A stretch of 64,000 bases of DNA from Ficedula albicollis (taxonomy: Eukaryota > Chordata > Aves > Passeriformes > Muscicapidae). The stretch spans positions 106,159,174-106,223,173 of the forward strand of contig NC_021673.1 in assembly GCF_000247815.1 (NCBI RefSeq), in the 5' to 3' direction. Position 1 is the stretch's first letter, and each line of letters opens with the position of its first letter. The notes under the pieces are model-generated. The model made no database searches. It was given only the letters and a program-made list of their open reading frames with translations, and was not told the DNA's origin. Below, in pieces: positions 25,722 through 39,200 of this stretch. The translations under genes were made by a program, and so were the position numbers.

Positions 25722-26970
25722 ATATGAAAGTTGTGTTAACATCCATTAAAATAGATCTTCCATTTTTCATGTATCTGATGACTTGCCCCTTTTTACCTCA
25801 TATTCCATTATAAATTGAAAACTAATGAAGCACATGTTATTTCTCTTTCAATTTTCCAGTCAGAGCTGCAACTATATGAGGTATAAGTTTCAAGGGTTTT
25901 TTTAATGAGCTCATTTGAAAGATAATTCTTAGTAAAACTAGTAAAACACATTGGACAAATGTGAAATCAAGTGTCAAATGTTTTTATGTATTCTAGGTAA
26001 ATTTCCAGGTAATTCAATACTCATTAAAACATTTGGAAATGCTTAAATACTCTTGAATTTTAAAATGAACTAGTATCTAGGCATATTAATACTGAAAAGA
26101 ATATTCTCAGAAAGGTAATTTATTTTGGTTTTAAAATTGTGAGATGGGTAATGTGAATAATGGCTATAGCTAGGAAATTTGTGGAAAATATAGATTAAGC
26201 ACCAAAAGAGCTTATTGACAAAATGTATATTACTAACAGATAATTTCATTAAACTGGCATCTTGGTTATTTAACCTACCTGCAAACCCACCCAAGATGTG
26301 ATTGCTATACTGAGAGAAGCATGTAGAAGAGTATTTCAATTTACTCATCTTCCTCATCTTTGCAGTCCTTTAATTTAACTAAAAAACAAAAGAAACAAAA
26401 GAAACCACCCAAAATTGGCAGCTGTGTTGGTGGTAATGATCTTGCCACTCATTTCACCTTAACAACTGGTGCATTCTTATTTGCTTAATTGAGAGCTGTG
26501 CTGACCTTTGGTGTTTTGAGTAATGGGGGACCTCCTAACTATGAAGAGGGCTCTTCAACAGCAATTTCACCTGCAATTTTATCTGCCAATATTCCGTATT
26601 TTTCTGTCCTTTAGTTTTATTGCCATCCTCTAGCTTCTAAGTATTGAGTATACTGGCACTGACCTTATTTTTTCCAGATTAATTTGAATTACTGTCAGTT
26701 CATTCTGTCAGCATCCCTACTTTCTAATAGTTCATCCATTAATGAATGCAATTCTGGCAGCTAGAACCTGTTGCTGGCATACTATTTATAGGATTTAGCA
26801 ACCTGCTTGGGTGACACTACATTGCATGTACTCTCAGGTCCAAAATGTTTACTAAAATGATGGCTGCACCTGACAGCCAGTATTTGGTATTTGTTCCATT
26901 TCCTTCATGGATGAGGTTTGTTTCAGTCATGGATCTCATTCCTTTCCGTAGCCTTATTTGCATGGAGTAT

Positions 26971-27049
26971 TGGAGTATTCCACTCTTGTTCTTTTCAGTA
27001 ATGTAGCCTTAAATATTTGGAGTATTCCACTCTTGTTCTTTTCAGTAAT
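26971..27049. repeat. Direct duplication, 47-bp offset
   Basis: The 32-bp block starting TGGAGTATTCCACTCTTG occurs at 26971 and 27018 without change. The bases before each copy (GTAGCCTTA) also repeat. Confidence 0.85.
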
Positions 27050-27911
27050 TTCACTGTAAAAAAAATTAATAAAACAAAAAATCTTCAAGACAAGTCAAGT
27101 CCAGCAAAGAGGATCATCTCAATCTGCCTCTGAGTTTGAAACCTTAGCTTTTATTGTGGAAACACGTGTAGAAGGTGGGGAAGAAAACACTGGGCAATGA
27201 TATATTTTCCTCAGTCAGTGCAAAATAGTATGAAGTATTTCCCTTCATCCCGTTACTGAGTTGGGGTTTTGTTCGTGTTTCAAGAATGGAATTCACAGTA
27301 CAGATCTTGAGTGAGGAAATACTACAGTGCCAGAAGAATGGTTTAAGATGGGTTATCTAACCACAATTTTTGTTCCACTGTACAAATGCTCTTGTGTTGT
27401 TGTTCTTGCACAGGTGAGGTTCTGTCACTAGTGAATTAAATAACCGGAACATCAATCTTTCGTATATTGTTTGTCCTTTCATCCTCTTACCTTGAAACTG
27501 TGCAATGGACTGTCTTCTTTGGGCTTCTGGTAGATATGCTTCTCTCACCAAAGACTATGTGTCATGCAGCTGGATAAGGCAGCGTGACAGTTCTGAAGGG
27601 CCAGGGCTTCCAAGTACAGTCTCTGAATTGTGTCCAGGAGTCATTCATGCAAATAAGTTTGTGTCTAATTTTGCTTTGCTGACATAACCCCAGCCTGCTA
27701 ACCAGTTTGTTAGGAAATCTTTGAGGTTTCCTGATCTGTAGCAATTAATTTCCAATAGATGAGAGTCAAGACTATGACCTTGATTTCATATCCTATGGGA
27801 CACTCCCACAGAACACAGGTGACCTTGTGGAGTTGCTGAGAAGACATACTGTGATGTTCTGAAACCAGGACAGTTTCCTTATACCCAAATGAAAGCTTAT
27901 TTCACAGGTGT

Positions 27912-28016
27912 GTAATCTAACAGAAATAATTGTAGAAGTGTCAGTGAAGTCTGTCCACATAGCATTGCTGTAATCTAACAGAAATAATTGTAGAAGTGTC
28001 AGTGAAGTCTGTCCAC
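27912..28016. repeat. Direct duplication, 58-bp offset
   Basis: A 47-bp block starting GTAATCTAACAGAAATAAT and ending CTGTCCAC occurs at 27912-27958 and 27970-28016, apparently identical, with 11 bp between. Confidence 0.9.
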
Positions 28017-31000
28017 TGGCCACTAAAATGTGGCAGAATCCAACAGCCAGCAGGAGATGGCAGTTTGAAGGAATCACTTAGAGCTGCTCTCACAGAACTG
28101 TGAGAACTGTGCTCTCACATTAGCAAAGCACCAGATTACTGAGTTACAGTCAGCCAAAAGAAACAGCATAAGGGCTGCTTCTCAAAATGCTCTCCCCGCC
28201 ACATCTGTTTTCTTCCAAGGATACAGATTCAGCTACATGTTCTCCACCCACTAGCCAGTTTCCTGCTGTCTGCTTGATAGCGAGCTTGTGCCTGTGTGCA
28301 GTGACAGAAAGGTAAAATGGCATCTCATCTAACAATATTGCTGTGGATGCCAAGCAGTCACTGCATGCAGGTGTTGAAGTGACTCACCACAAAAAAAGAT
28401 ATAAAGAAGAAACGAGAGAACATTTCTCTATTGCTAGTCATTGAAAGCGTCCTTTTAGGGATTTGTATTTGTGTTAGCAGTCATCCTGTCATCCTTAATT
28501 GGGCAAGAAACCATGTGTCATTATAACCAATGCCACTGAATGCTTCAAGGGTACTGAGAAGGATGAGAACAAATGTCTGCCCTCTGCCACTGGAGAATAT
28601 CATCCATGAGTGTCACTGGAGCAGTTCTAGCTTGAGGACCTGGCCAAGAGCCCTGCTCTGTGACCTTCAGTCATGTTCACCTCAGCTAATGGATCTGGTA
28701 GTTGCTGTCTGGCTTCCTTTCTGCAGGTGTTTATGGGTGCCAAACTTGCAAGGCAGTGGATGGAATCATTGAGTCTGTGTGCTCCTCTTCATGGCTGGTT
28801 GAATTTTTACACGTAGAGGAGGAGAAAAAATTATCTGGAATCAAGACACTGTAATTTCATTTAGAAGATGCACCTTCCTCTTCATAAAATGGAATGTGAA
28901 TCAGATTGATGAGCCAGCGGTCAAGACACCTTTTGGTGAATTAACATCCTAAACTGGAGTGGTGCTTGAAGAATTTTGTCTGTTGGCTGACTCTCTCAGG
29001 ATTTATACTGGTCTAAAAGATTTCCAAACTACTGTTATGTGAAGGAAGATTTCAGTTCTTCACCCTGTTTGTTCAGGTTTGATGCAAGGGGTGGGCACAG
29101 AATACAGGAAGTAATGCTCCATCTTGGACAGGTGTTTGTTCTGGTGTTAATTTCCCTCTTGTAAAAAAATATGGAGATAAGTCAGCTAAATTATATTTAT
29201 TAAATTTATAGTAGAACATGGTTGCTCAAATAATACAAGCTAAAGCAAATATTGTTGCAGAGACTGAGCATATTAAATTTATCCTAAATAAAGGCAACCC
29301 TCCTAACTGCCTTTTTGAAAACACTTGAGGCTTATTAAACATATATTTTTCTTTCTGTTTTTTAAGGCTTTCTTGTTTTTGCATACTTCAATGATTATTA
29401 ACATATACACACCGATAGAAAGAAATGCTACTCGTCCTTATTGGTCTGATTAATTCAGTATTCATAGCCTAGGAATAGGCTCAGTAAGTGGAACATGGCA
29501 ATTGAAACTTCCTTTACAGCATGCAGAAGAGGCATAATAATGGCTAAGAAGACCAAATTGCATGGGTTTGAAAAATCTGCACTGAGCAGTCATTAGGCAT
29601 TGTTCTTCAGTTGTGTGATTTCATTTCATTAAGTATTTGCATACTAATAGAAAGCTAAAGTTACAAGTCTACTGCTGTGTGTGATAGTTAGCCACTCCTT
29701 CCAGTCCTTTTGTTTACTTCTATAGTCATCCACATTGCTTTGGCAAAGCACAGGCAGAAGCTTTAATGATTTCATCTGCAATAAACCAAAGCAAACTAGA
29801 GATCAATAATGAACTTAATTTGCTATAGACACAGTCTGTTTGCTATTTCATCCAGCAAGGTAAGTTAATAACTATTTGAGGGGAAAAAATGTATATTAAA
29901 AAAAGGAAATTAGATATTCTAATTTAGTTGTTCAGAAATTGAATTTAAAAAATGTTTTCTTTGCCTTTATTATTACAATCTGGGTTTATTTCACATAGTA
30001 CTACATGTGATCTTATAAAGTGAATGCTTTAAAACTGTGGGGCTAGTATACCTGTTTGTTTTGTTTCTTTATTAGGGGTCCTAGACTATTTATTAAAAAA
30101 TCCAGTTCCCTTATATCACAAAATGCATTAAAGGAAATGACAAGTCAGTACAACCTGGCTAATGACAAAGTGTGAACACTTGCAGAGCAACATAAATTTA
30201 GTTAAAGATGAGGACAGGTAATCTATACACTAAATGATGCTAAATCCAGGTAAGATTTTGGCTAGTAGCAGTATTTCATCTTTATAGCCTGCTCTGTTTA
30301 CAAAAGAATGTTATATCAGCCATTTAATCAAAAGAAAGAAACTGTTGTCAGGCTTAGTGTTCATGCATGTAGCAATTTATTGCCAGGGGTTTGCTGAAGT
30401 TTTAAATTTCAGTAAACTGCATGGCTCAGAGGCCTTTGCTGAATATTTTCTGTCTCTATTCAAGTAATAATGGTATTCTGTTTCACTATGCTTTTTGTAT
30501 AAGTGAAGTACACTCTTGATTTCTAGGCTTGTAAAGATTTGTACACGAGATTGAAGATAATTTAGAGAACTAAGTGTTTCCAGGATCATTATTACTTTGA
30601 TAGTGTGAATAATAATTGTTCTATTAAAATAAAACCAATGTTCATTGTTAGATCTGAGTTTAGCTCTTCCCCCTTTTTCATGAGAGTTAAAACAATCATG
30701 CAAGTGATGTTCCCTCTTGTTATTCTTGTACTGGAAAAATGGTATTGCCAAGGTAATTGGATAATATGATTTTCTTAAAAGCATGAAACAGCTTTATCTC
30801 AAGTATGTCAATCTTAATCCCATTAATCCTCTAAGGCAAAAAATACTGTGCATTTGCACTTGTGTGCAGTGTAGTGTGTGACCTTACAAGGCACAATATT
30901 GGCCATTCAAATAAAGTAAGAGCCTGTGGGAACATTTGTGCAGACCCCCTGACTGAAAAAAAGAAAGGAGCGGGGAGTTCACATAGACATTTCTCCCAGA

Positions 31001-33229
31001 CCAACAGAAGAAAACACACTACAGGATGTGTATTATCATATGTGTAGAAACAGAATGCACGAAATAATCTGATTGATTTTATTTTTGAAGTTTGCATTTT
31101 GGAGAGGGCTTTATGTTTTACTTTTTTCTCATCATATACAACACTTTGTTGCAACAGTGAACTGCACTTGTCTGCATGAGCTGTTACAGCCAATATTTTT
31201 TAGGCACCAAAAAAGCACTCTGAAAATCAGGTCACTTCTTTTAGTAGGTATTGCTTGAGGTATTTGACTGTGGGCGCAGCAGTATTAAAATGTTGACATT
31301 ATTTTATCTGCCTGAAATGAAAGAAAATGCTGAGCTTTAAGGGCTGTTTGTCCTACTCAAGTAAGACACAGACAGAGGCCCTTTCATAAGAAGTATTACA
31401 ATTGTTAATAGCTGAGGCAGAACTTCTCAAGTGTTTCTTTACCCTGCAAATGCTCTTTATAAGTTATATGGTGCCTTACAATTTTCTCCTACACCAAATT
31501 CTGAAATCAGGGTTTCTTGCCCTTGTGAATGTGATAGAAGAAATAAGAAAAAGTAAGATAAAGGGGACCTGTACCCCAATTTTCATCTACAAAATCAATT
31601 ATATACTGACATTTTACTGTAAACGAACAAACAATAAAATAGAGTAAAAGCAATATTTAGGAAAGAAACAAACCAAACTTAAATACCTGCACAAAAACCC
31701 CCCATGGTCAAACTTTAACTAAGATAGCTTTTTAATAAAATACCCATTACATTCTTGTATTGCAACTTTGTCTAGGCAGGTGAGGTAGTTTTTACAAACA
31801 CTCTGGTTTCCCCAGTGTGTTCTGTGAAATTAGAAGCATATCTGGGTTGGTATTTTAGTCTATTCTCTAAATCTGGATGGCTTTTTAACCACAGCCATCC
31901 TTTTCTCTTTGGCACAGGGTTTACCCTTAAACCCAAAATATGAAAATGGAATTTGGGTCACTTTTGTGTTATTTCCTTTGGTTTTGCACATGCAGGTGAC
32001 TTCCAATGCCCAAACCAGCCAGTGGGTTTGTGGCACTCACTGAGGCTGCTTTGCCCTGCTCTCTGTGTGAACAGCTCAGCTTTCTTTCTCTGCATCTAGT
32101 GTTCTTTTTAAAAGTGGAAAAGCTACTAAAACAGTGGTTGTTTTTCAGTGATTGCTCCCTTGACTGCTAGGAGCAGAGCTCAAACTGGAAACTTCCAATC
32201 ACATCATACAAATTGAGGGACTAGAGCAATGCATTCAAAACTTCATCCTGGTACACAGTGTTTGCATGTGTAAATAGAAAGTTTTGGGGTAAATCCACTG
32301 CAACCAGCATTCCAAACCTGGCCTATTGTATCTAAATAATTTTGAGAAACTTTGGGATAAAAGGTCTTGTACTTATACGTGGGGTTATCAATAACAGAAC
32401 TCAATAATTCCAAAGTAAGGGTTTCCACAGTAACTATATCTCCTCACTTGTATTGCACCTATAAACTATGGCATTAAATTTAACAGTGTATCTATTATGT
32501 AATAAAACTACAAGGGCTCAGCTTGCCTGAATTACGGGTGCTATATGAACATTGTAACTTTACCTCCTCTGACTTTTTCGCTGTTAAAGGCACCAACCTT
32601 TGTATACTAACATAGTTTATTTAGTGCATTAAAAATTAATTCACTAATTAATCTTTATGAGAAAAAGCAAAAATCTTCAATTAAAGCATAATGAATAAGA
32701 TATTAAACAGATCAAAGTGCATATCCTCTGAGAATTCACAGATTCTCTACATACTCTGACTTTTATACCTAGTACCTGCCTAAAAACTGATTGGACATGC
32801 ATCATTACAGGCTTTAAACTGCTGACTGAAGTCTGAGCATGGCATCAAAATGTCAGCAGAGCTTGATTTTACTAAACCAGTCTTAAATTCATTTTTGTAT
32901 GAGTGATTTGAAAAGGTTTTTCATGGACAAGCAGAAGCTGTAGGTTCCAAAAGGCATGTGAGAGGTGGTATGAATAGAGATTGTATATTCACTATTTTAT
33001 GATGTTCTAGTCCTAGAACTATTGCAAGAGTAAGACCTGAAAAAAATGTTATGCTCTGTCATAACTGGCTAAGGGAGGAATATAAATGCTCTGTACTCTT
33101 CTATATCAAAAATCTAAACCACTACTGGATGTTACCTTCATTTTGAAAGACTCAGCTTTCCAGATCTGGTGTCTAGGCATAAACTTAGGAGCCACAGAAT
33201 GGGAATACTGCTTCTTCTTCCCTTTTTTT

Positions 33230-33779
33230 TTTTTGGTGGAAAAATATTAGATCTGTTCATTCAATCCTGTTCTTACCGTAGGTTGTCTTAGTACTTGGTA
33301 CTCTTAGTCTTAGTTAAAGCTTTACCCTTTCCTAGAAAAATATTTCAAGTATTTTTTATGAGTATTTATTCAATAATATCCTATAGATGCACAATTCTGC
33401 ATGTCATCATTCAGTAAGAAACTTAGAACTACATTCCTAGCTTAAGGAGCTTAGATTGTTGGAGCCCAGAAAAATAAATTTTAAAATAAACGGAATGAAC
33501 AAACTTTTTGGTGGAAAAATATTAGATCTGTCCATTCAATCCTGTTCTTCCCGTAGGTTGTCTTAGTACTTGGTACTCTTAGTCTTAGTTAAAGCTTTAC
33601 CCTTTCCTAGAAAAATATTTCAAGTATTTTTTATGAGTATTTATTCAATAATATCCTATAGATGCACAATTCTGCATGTCATCATTCAGTAAGAAACTTA
33701 GAACTACATTCCTAGCTTAAGGAGCTTAGATTGTTGGAGCCCAGAAAAATAAATTTTAAAATAAACGGAATGAACAAAC
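33230..33779. repeat. 275-bp direct tandem duplication
   Basis: Copy 1 is 33230-33504 and copy 2 is 33505-33779. Both start TTTTTGGTGGAAAAATATT and end CGGAATGAACAAAC. I count about two substitutions (TTCATTC/TCCATTC and CTTACCG/CTTCCCG). There is no sign that it belongs to a known retroelement. Confidence 0.93.
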
Positions 33780-35784
33780 AAAAAAACACGCACACAAAAA
33801 CCCCCAAACCCACAACAAACTTTGCATGCCGATGGAAGATAAGAATTGTAGAGCCATTAACTTAAAGATATTTAAAGATGACATGGAAATTTACTTTAAA
33901 AAGGCACAAGGAAAGGATTAGTTAAATAAAACATGGAGCAATTGAGAACAACTCTGTCCTGAGAAGGAAGACTGGGTCTTAAGAAAGAATATTGATAAAG
34001 GTGCAATCTAGAGTAGATCTCCAGGATTATATCTTCAGTCTTTCGAAGAAAATACTGAAGGTCCAAGTGGGTTTCAGGGCTAGACTTGAGCAAGAGAGAG
34101 TGGGGAGAACAGAACACAAGAGGAAAGAAGGACTGTTTGAGCCTGGCAGCTTAAGGAAGGCCCTAATCCATTGTCAGAAGCAAGAAAAGTAAAATCAGTG
34201 AAGGAAGAAGCTTGGCAAGGTCTTGGGTTTTGAAACCATCAGGAAACAAAGCAAAGACATAGGCTATGAATAGTTTAATTAATTAAAAATAAATACATAT
34301 AACTAATTGTAACTAGTAATAAACATATATGGGCTTAGGACCATTAAATATCTTTGTTCCTTTGTACAGCACAGTGGATTTATGATTGCAGTTTACAGCA
34401 GTATAGATTGATAAAAGGCCATAAAAAGGCCATAAAAATTCATTTGTATTAACAGGAACATTTGAAAGGCCTTGCAGCCTCTGGACTTTAACTTATGTTT
34501 GCAGTGGGAATCAACAGCTAAGCCATTAGCAAGCATTCCAATCTTTCAGTTTTTAATGTCTAAACGAACTGGCACATATGTGCTCTAGCTGAACTCTGCA
34601 ATGGGATTCACAAGATCCTCAGCTGAAGGTAAATTTGATGAGCAACAAACTTCTCATAGAAAATATTATTCTGATAGGTGAGAGTATTTGTAAGTTGCAA
34701 GACAAATTTAGTAACCCAGATTCATGTCTCCTTATTTAATGTGGCTTGTAAGGTGAGCATTATATCTATGGCTGGTTTATAGAGTTGATTCACTGAGAAG
34801 AATCAGAGAAGCAGCAAACTAAAAATTCACAACTACTTGTGTTTAAGTCTAACATAAGATTTGTTTAACTAAATTCACCTTTAGAAAAAAATGGTGTTTG
34901 TGCAAAATGGCTTCAAAGACCCTCCTCCACTGCATGTTGTTTCTGCAGTTACAGAAAAGAGAAGTTTGCTGGTTTACATGGTCAGAAACCCCAGGAGCAA
35001 AGGAAGGGAGACAATGGGTGGGCTAGAGCACTCTGCTCTGGAACTGTCCTTTGTTATGTCTCAAAATCTCATGAATGCACATTCACACAGTTCCAGATTT
35101 CCAATACAAAGAAGGGACAGCACTGACTTCAGATCAAGAGAAATAATGCACATCATTAAAAGGAAGAAGAAAAAGAAGGGAATAACGGGTTGTAGGACAC
35201 AGGCACTCAGACTAACAGGATTCAAAGGGAGGCTCACTGCAAGCTGCGGGTGTGCAGTTGCACCAATTAAGCTATAGAAGCAATAGTAGTAAAATTTCAC
35301 TTGCAAACCTGCTTTTGTGATGATTAGTTCCACTAATTTGAAGTGTATTTGAGACAAAATCATCCTGGTGAGTGTTCATGTGTGCACTGTCAGAAAAGAT
35401 TGTCTTACAGGGATTCATATTTCAGCTTTTGTGCCTCCCCAAAGATGTTCAATATGTTGAGCTGAACCAAAAATACTCTGATCTGGTTTATAAAGGCTTT
35501 GAATGAAAATGTCTGAAAAAACCCAAGATTTTTCCAGCCTGGTATTAAACCTAACCAAGCCTTCTATGTCAGCATGCTTGCTAGAAACTTCCCAGTTAGG
35601 TAATGGAAAATAGCAAAGAACTCCAGAGGTGTTTGTGCCTATGCAGGGTGGGAAGTGGGTGCCTCCACTGCAACAGCAACCCATGGTCAAATGAGATTAA
35701 GAACAGGCCTCTGGCCATCAGAGTGTTGGTTGTGGCTCTGTTGTGGCTTACCAATAGCACCAGGGAGGAGTGTGCTAACAAGAG
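33780..35784. other. Intronic DNA, nothing recognised
   Basis: No repeat family or additional exon supported before the acceptor at 35804. Confidence 0.5.
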
Positions 35785-35804
35785 GACTGTGTTTATCACT
35801 GCAG
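35785..35804 (+). promoter_or_regulatory. DLGAP1: Splice acceptor of the second DLGAP1 coding exon
   Basis: GTGTTTATCACTGCAG ends at 35804, directly before GTTCCTCAGGATGAATGG. The pyrimidine tract is only moderate. The position is fixed by the protein join (QYLQ to VPQDEW). Confidence 0.85.
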
Positions 35805-36019
35805 GTTCCTCAGGATGAATGGAGTGGCTACACCCCACGAGGGAAGGATGACGAGATTCCCTGCCGCCGGATGCGCAGTGGCAGCTACATCAAAGCCATG
35901 GGGGACGACGACAGCGGAGACTCGGACACCAGCCCGAAGCCATCTCCAAAGATTGCTGCACGGAGGGAGAGCTATCTCAAGGCCACCCAGCCGTCCCTCA
36001 CCGAGCTCACCACCCTCAA
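35805..36019 (+). CDS. DLGAP1: DLGAP1 second coding exon, residues 319-390 (partial codon)
   Basis: 215 bases encode VPQDEWSGYTPRGKDDEIP and onward to SLTELTTL plus two bases of the next codon (K, AA|G). It carries the first two of the family's short repeats that bind the guanylate-kinase domain of PSD-95 (DLG4) family proteins: RMRSGSYIKAMGD (residues 340-352; key Ser345) and ARRESYLKATQ (370-380; key Ser374). In this family the serine after the arginines is phosphorylated for tight binding. An acidic DDDSGDSD stretch lies between the repeats. The exon leaves in phase 2 through donor GTGAGT. It is intact and joins exon one in frame. Later repeats and the C-terminal GKAP homology domain must lie downstream of this window. 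Confidence 0.95.
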
Positions 36020-36025
36020 GTGAGT
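36020..36025 (+). promoter_or_regulatory. DLGAP1: Splice donor of the second DLGAP1 coding exon
   Basis: CTCAA followed by GTGAGT, a near-consensus donor, phase 2. Confidence 0.88.
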
Positions 36026-36076
36026 TCTGCTGTGTCACATACAGCTCTCCGTTAAGACATGCATTTTCTGTGTTCA

Positions 36077-36218
36077 TTTCTTCTCTTTACGTTTTCTGTT
36101 GTCTGTGTTTCTTCTGTTTACTTCTAGCTATCAGTTCTGGGACATAGTTTCTTCTCTTTACGTTTTCTGTTTTCTGTGTTTCTTGTGTTTACTTCTAGCT
36201 ATCAGTTCTGGGACATAT
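36077..36218. repeat. 71-bp tandem duplication just after the exon
   Basis: Copy 1 is 36077-36147 and copy 2 is 36148-36218, with about two or three differences. Each has a pyrimidine tract ending in TTTACTTCTAG (AG at 36126-36127 and 36197-36198) followed by CTATCAGTTCTGGGACATA, so a splice-acceptor-like sequence is duplicated. Confidence 0.9.
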
Positions 36219-39200
36219 TTGAGCAAGTGTGTTCGGTCATGCTCATTTTTGCATGGGTTTTTTTCTGAACAAGAGTAAATCTGGGAGTGTATTTCAGTGT
36301 TATTCTGAAAAGGAACCTGCACTATGAATTCGCAAAGTGTTTTAACCTGTTAGTGTTAAGTGAGCATCCAGGTATGCACAGTAGGCATGCTCTTTGAATG
36401 CTTTCCAAAATACAGCTTTGGTCTGCAAAAGTTTTGTGTAATTGTGTATTTATATATACTCAATATGTGAAATTAGCCCTAAGATAGTCTTTGCAACTCC
36501 AGAAAGAATCTGACATTTAATTAAAAAGAGCAACGACCATCTGAAAGTAGACAAACTCATGTTTTCCACTCAGAATTGCACTGTATTTTGTGGAGAACCA
36601 AAAATTGATTTTTTAAAAATAGTTTATGAAAGCTTTAGCCAGAAGGAATCATGAGTTTGTGGTTTTTCAAATGTCACTATTTGTTTTTCCTTTATTTGGA
36701 CCTTTTAAAAAATCCACCCAAATTGTCAGGAAAATTGCACAAATTGACAATTTTGTATTAACATTTTTTTTATGCTAAAATGAAAAGGTCCCTTAAAGCA
36801 AGAAAATAAATTATAAACATAAAATAAAATAGTGTGGATTTTAAATCAACAATTGTTTCTGTCTTTTTCAAAATTCTTATCTATAAAGTGAATCATAGTT
36901 CACTGGACCAAAAATAACCCAATTTTAGTATAACTTGCCTAAGGCTATCGCTTTAAAATGGGGGGGGAAATATAAAAAGGATCTCTTATTTCTTCTAGTA
37001 TCCATGATCAGTGACAAAAGACTCCTTCTTCATTTCCCTCATTAATTTCTTCTCCTTCCTTGTCCTCCTCTACCCCATTTTTTCCCAGAGACCTTATCTG
37101 AGAAACAGATTTTAGAGAAAACCATTTGATCCTTGTTAAGAATGTCATGCTCTTGACATCAGTGATAAATAGACCAGCAGAAAAAAGCAAGCTTACTGCA
37201 GCTCCCCATTGCAGCCTGCCTGACTTTGTCTCAAGGGAAGCCTGGGATTTCTTCTTCTCTGTCTTTCCATTAGTGTCCAAAGGAGAAAGCAATCTCATTT
37301 TCTGCAGGGATTTTCATAATCTAGCTGGCTTTTGCTCAAGGGATCCAGCGATTCCTTTCATCATCCAGAACACTTTACCACATCCTTTCCTGAGCCAAAA
37401 CTCCTTCTGTGAGATCAGTTATTGCAACTTCTGCAAGGTGAACATGAATGTTATTTACCACCACAAACTCCATCCAGCCATGCTGCATGCATGGACACAC
37501 TTTCAGGCACAGAGTTTTTTCTTTTTGAGTTTTTAGAAGCATGCTTCCCAGAGTTCCATAGTATATGTGAAGCACAATGCATCACAATGAGTGTATTAGC
37601 TTTGGTCATTTCTGTTCTCTGTAGATACAAGATTTGCAAAAAATATAGATTTATGAATAATCTAAAGTCCTGCATGTCGCTGTTCACCCATGGAGAATGT
37701 CAGACCAGAGGTGCCAGGCTGCAGAAGCTTTTAGCTTTAAAGCCATTGTAATTCAGCAAAGTGCTTGTATAAATACTTAATTTCCCAAGTTTTTAAATCC
37801 CTTCCTATTTGGGAAAGCTTTTAGGAATGTGCCTAATTTTAAGGTGCACTCTGTAAAATTCATGTAAATTTAGGAGCTGTGCAGAAGTAGGATGTAAATC
37901 ATAGGGTAGAAGGAGGAAGGGAAAATGGTAAATGGTAAAACAAAAAAGAAGAGAAAGAATGAAATAACTTTTCTTTTCCAATGCCTTTTTCAGCATAAAC
38001 TGCAATGAAATAGAATTTTTTTTTAATCAAAGCTGATATTTTAAAGAAATATCTGTTCCTGAGAAACCTTTCACTTTCAGAGACAATTTGTATAATACAA
38101 AATTATGCAGTGCTTTCATTACTTTCTGCTGAACCTGATAATTTCTGGGGGTTTTGTGAGAAGCAGCTGAGTGCTTGGTCTGGGAATTGAAGTCTTCTGT
38201 TAAGCTAGGTCTTTGTTTGCAGTCTTCTTCATACTTTTTGTTAATAGTGTGACTTGACCTTCAAAATGACATTCCTTTTTCATCCCAAAGCTACCCTGAT
38301 TACTCTGAGAGCTGTGTTAGAGTTTTGCAGGTGTGTTGGACAGGGACTAAACTAGGGCCCCTAACTCACTGAATACAGGTCACCAAGCAATTGTGTGATG
38401 TGTGATAACAAGTTATTTCCTTGGCTTGCTGTTGACTTGGGTTCAATTTGCACCTGAATAAGAGCTTTGTGGAAATGAGCCAAAGGCTGCTCTAGGCAGC
38501 AGGCAGCCTTTTACTGTCACTAGTGGACCTTCTAGCTGACCTCGAAGGGTGTTATTAACATGCTAAAGCTGAGTGGTATTTCACTCCTTTAATTATGGGT
38601 TTTTTCTGTCCGTGAAGGACAAATCACGCTGTGAAAGCAGTGTTTCTACAGCAGTAATTGTCAGGGATCTTCCTGATGCACTTCTTTTTGCTACTCCCTT
38701 TCTCAGTTTGCTGTATGCAGCCTCTAGCTGGCTGCACTTTCATCTCTGGCAGAGCAAACAACTTAAAAACATGTCCTCTTTTGCTTTCACTGTTGCTTTT
38801 GAAGGGATTTTTCATCTTTGGGGACTTTTCCTCTCTGACTCCTTTAAGTCTAATATTGGTCTCACAGCCCACGCTGTTCCTCCCACCTACCTACCTACCA
38901 TTGCTCATGCACCTACTCTTCTAAGAAAGTATTTTCATTATTACCAATGTTTCTTTTTATATAAGGAATAACCTTTGAGCAGCACAACTGTGTCATATCT
39001 CCTTTACATAATACAAATTTATTTTCCTGGTTTTGCCGAGGATTTTCTCCCTGCCATACTGTACAATCTCCCTCCTACAATTTTCCTCCATTGCCATGGT
39101 TTCCATGTGGTTACAGCACATGTGTCAAATGCTGTGCTACCATTCTGGATAAAGCACAGCTTGCTGTGATTTTGAAATACACACCTCCGCTGCTGCATTC

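Noticed and set aside
35655..36147. Open frames overlapping the second coding exon in other frames
   Set aside because: Only the frame starting VPQDEW fits the splice sites and the known DLGAP1 protein.
37126..37536. 136-codon plus-strand frame as an extra exon
   Set aside because: It has no DLGAP1-like sequence and no matching splice sites in phase with the exon ending at 36019.
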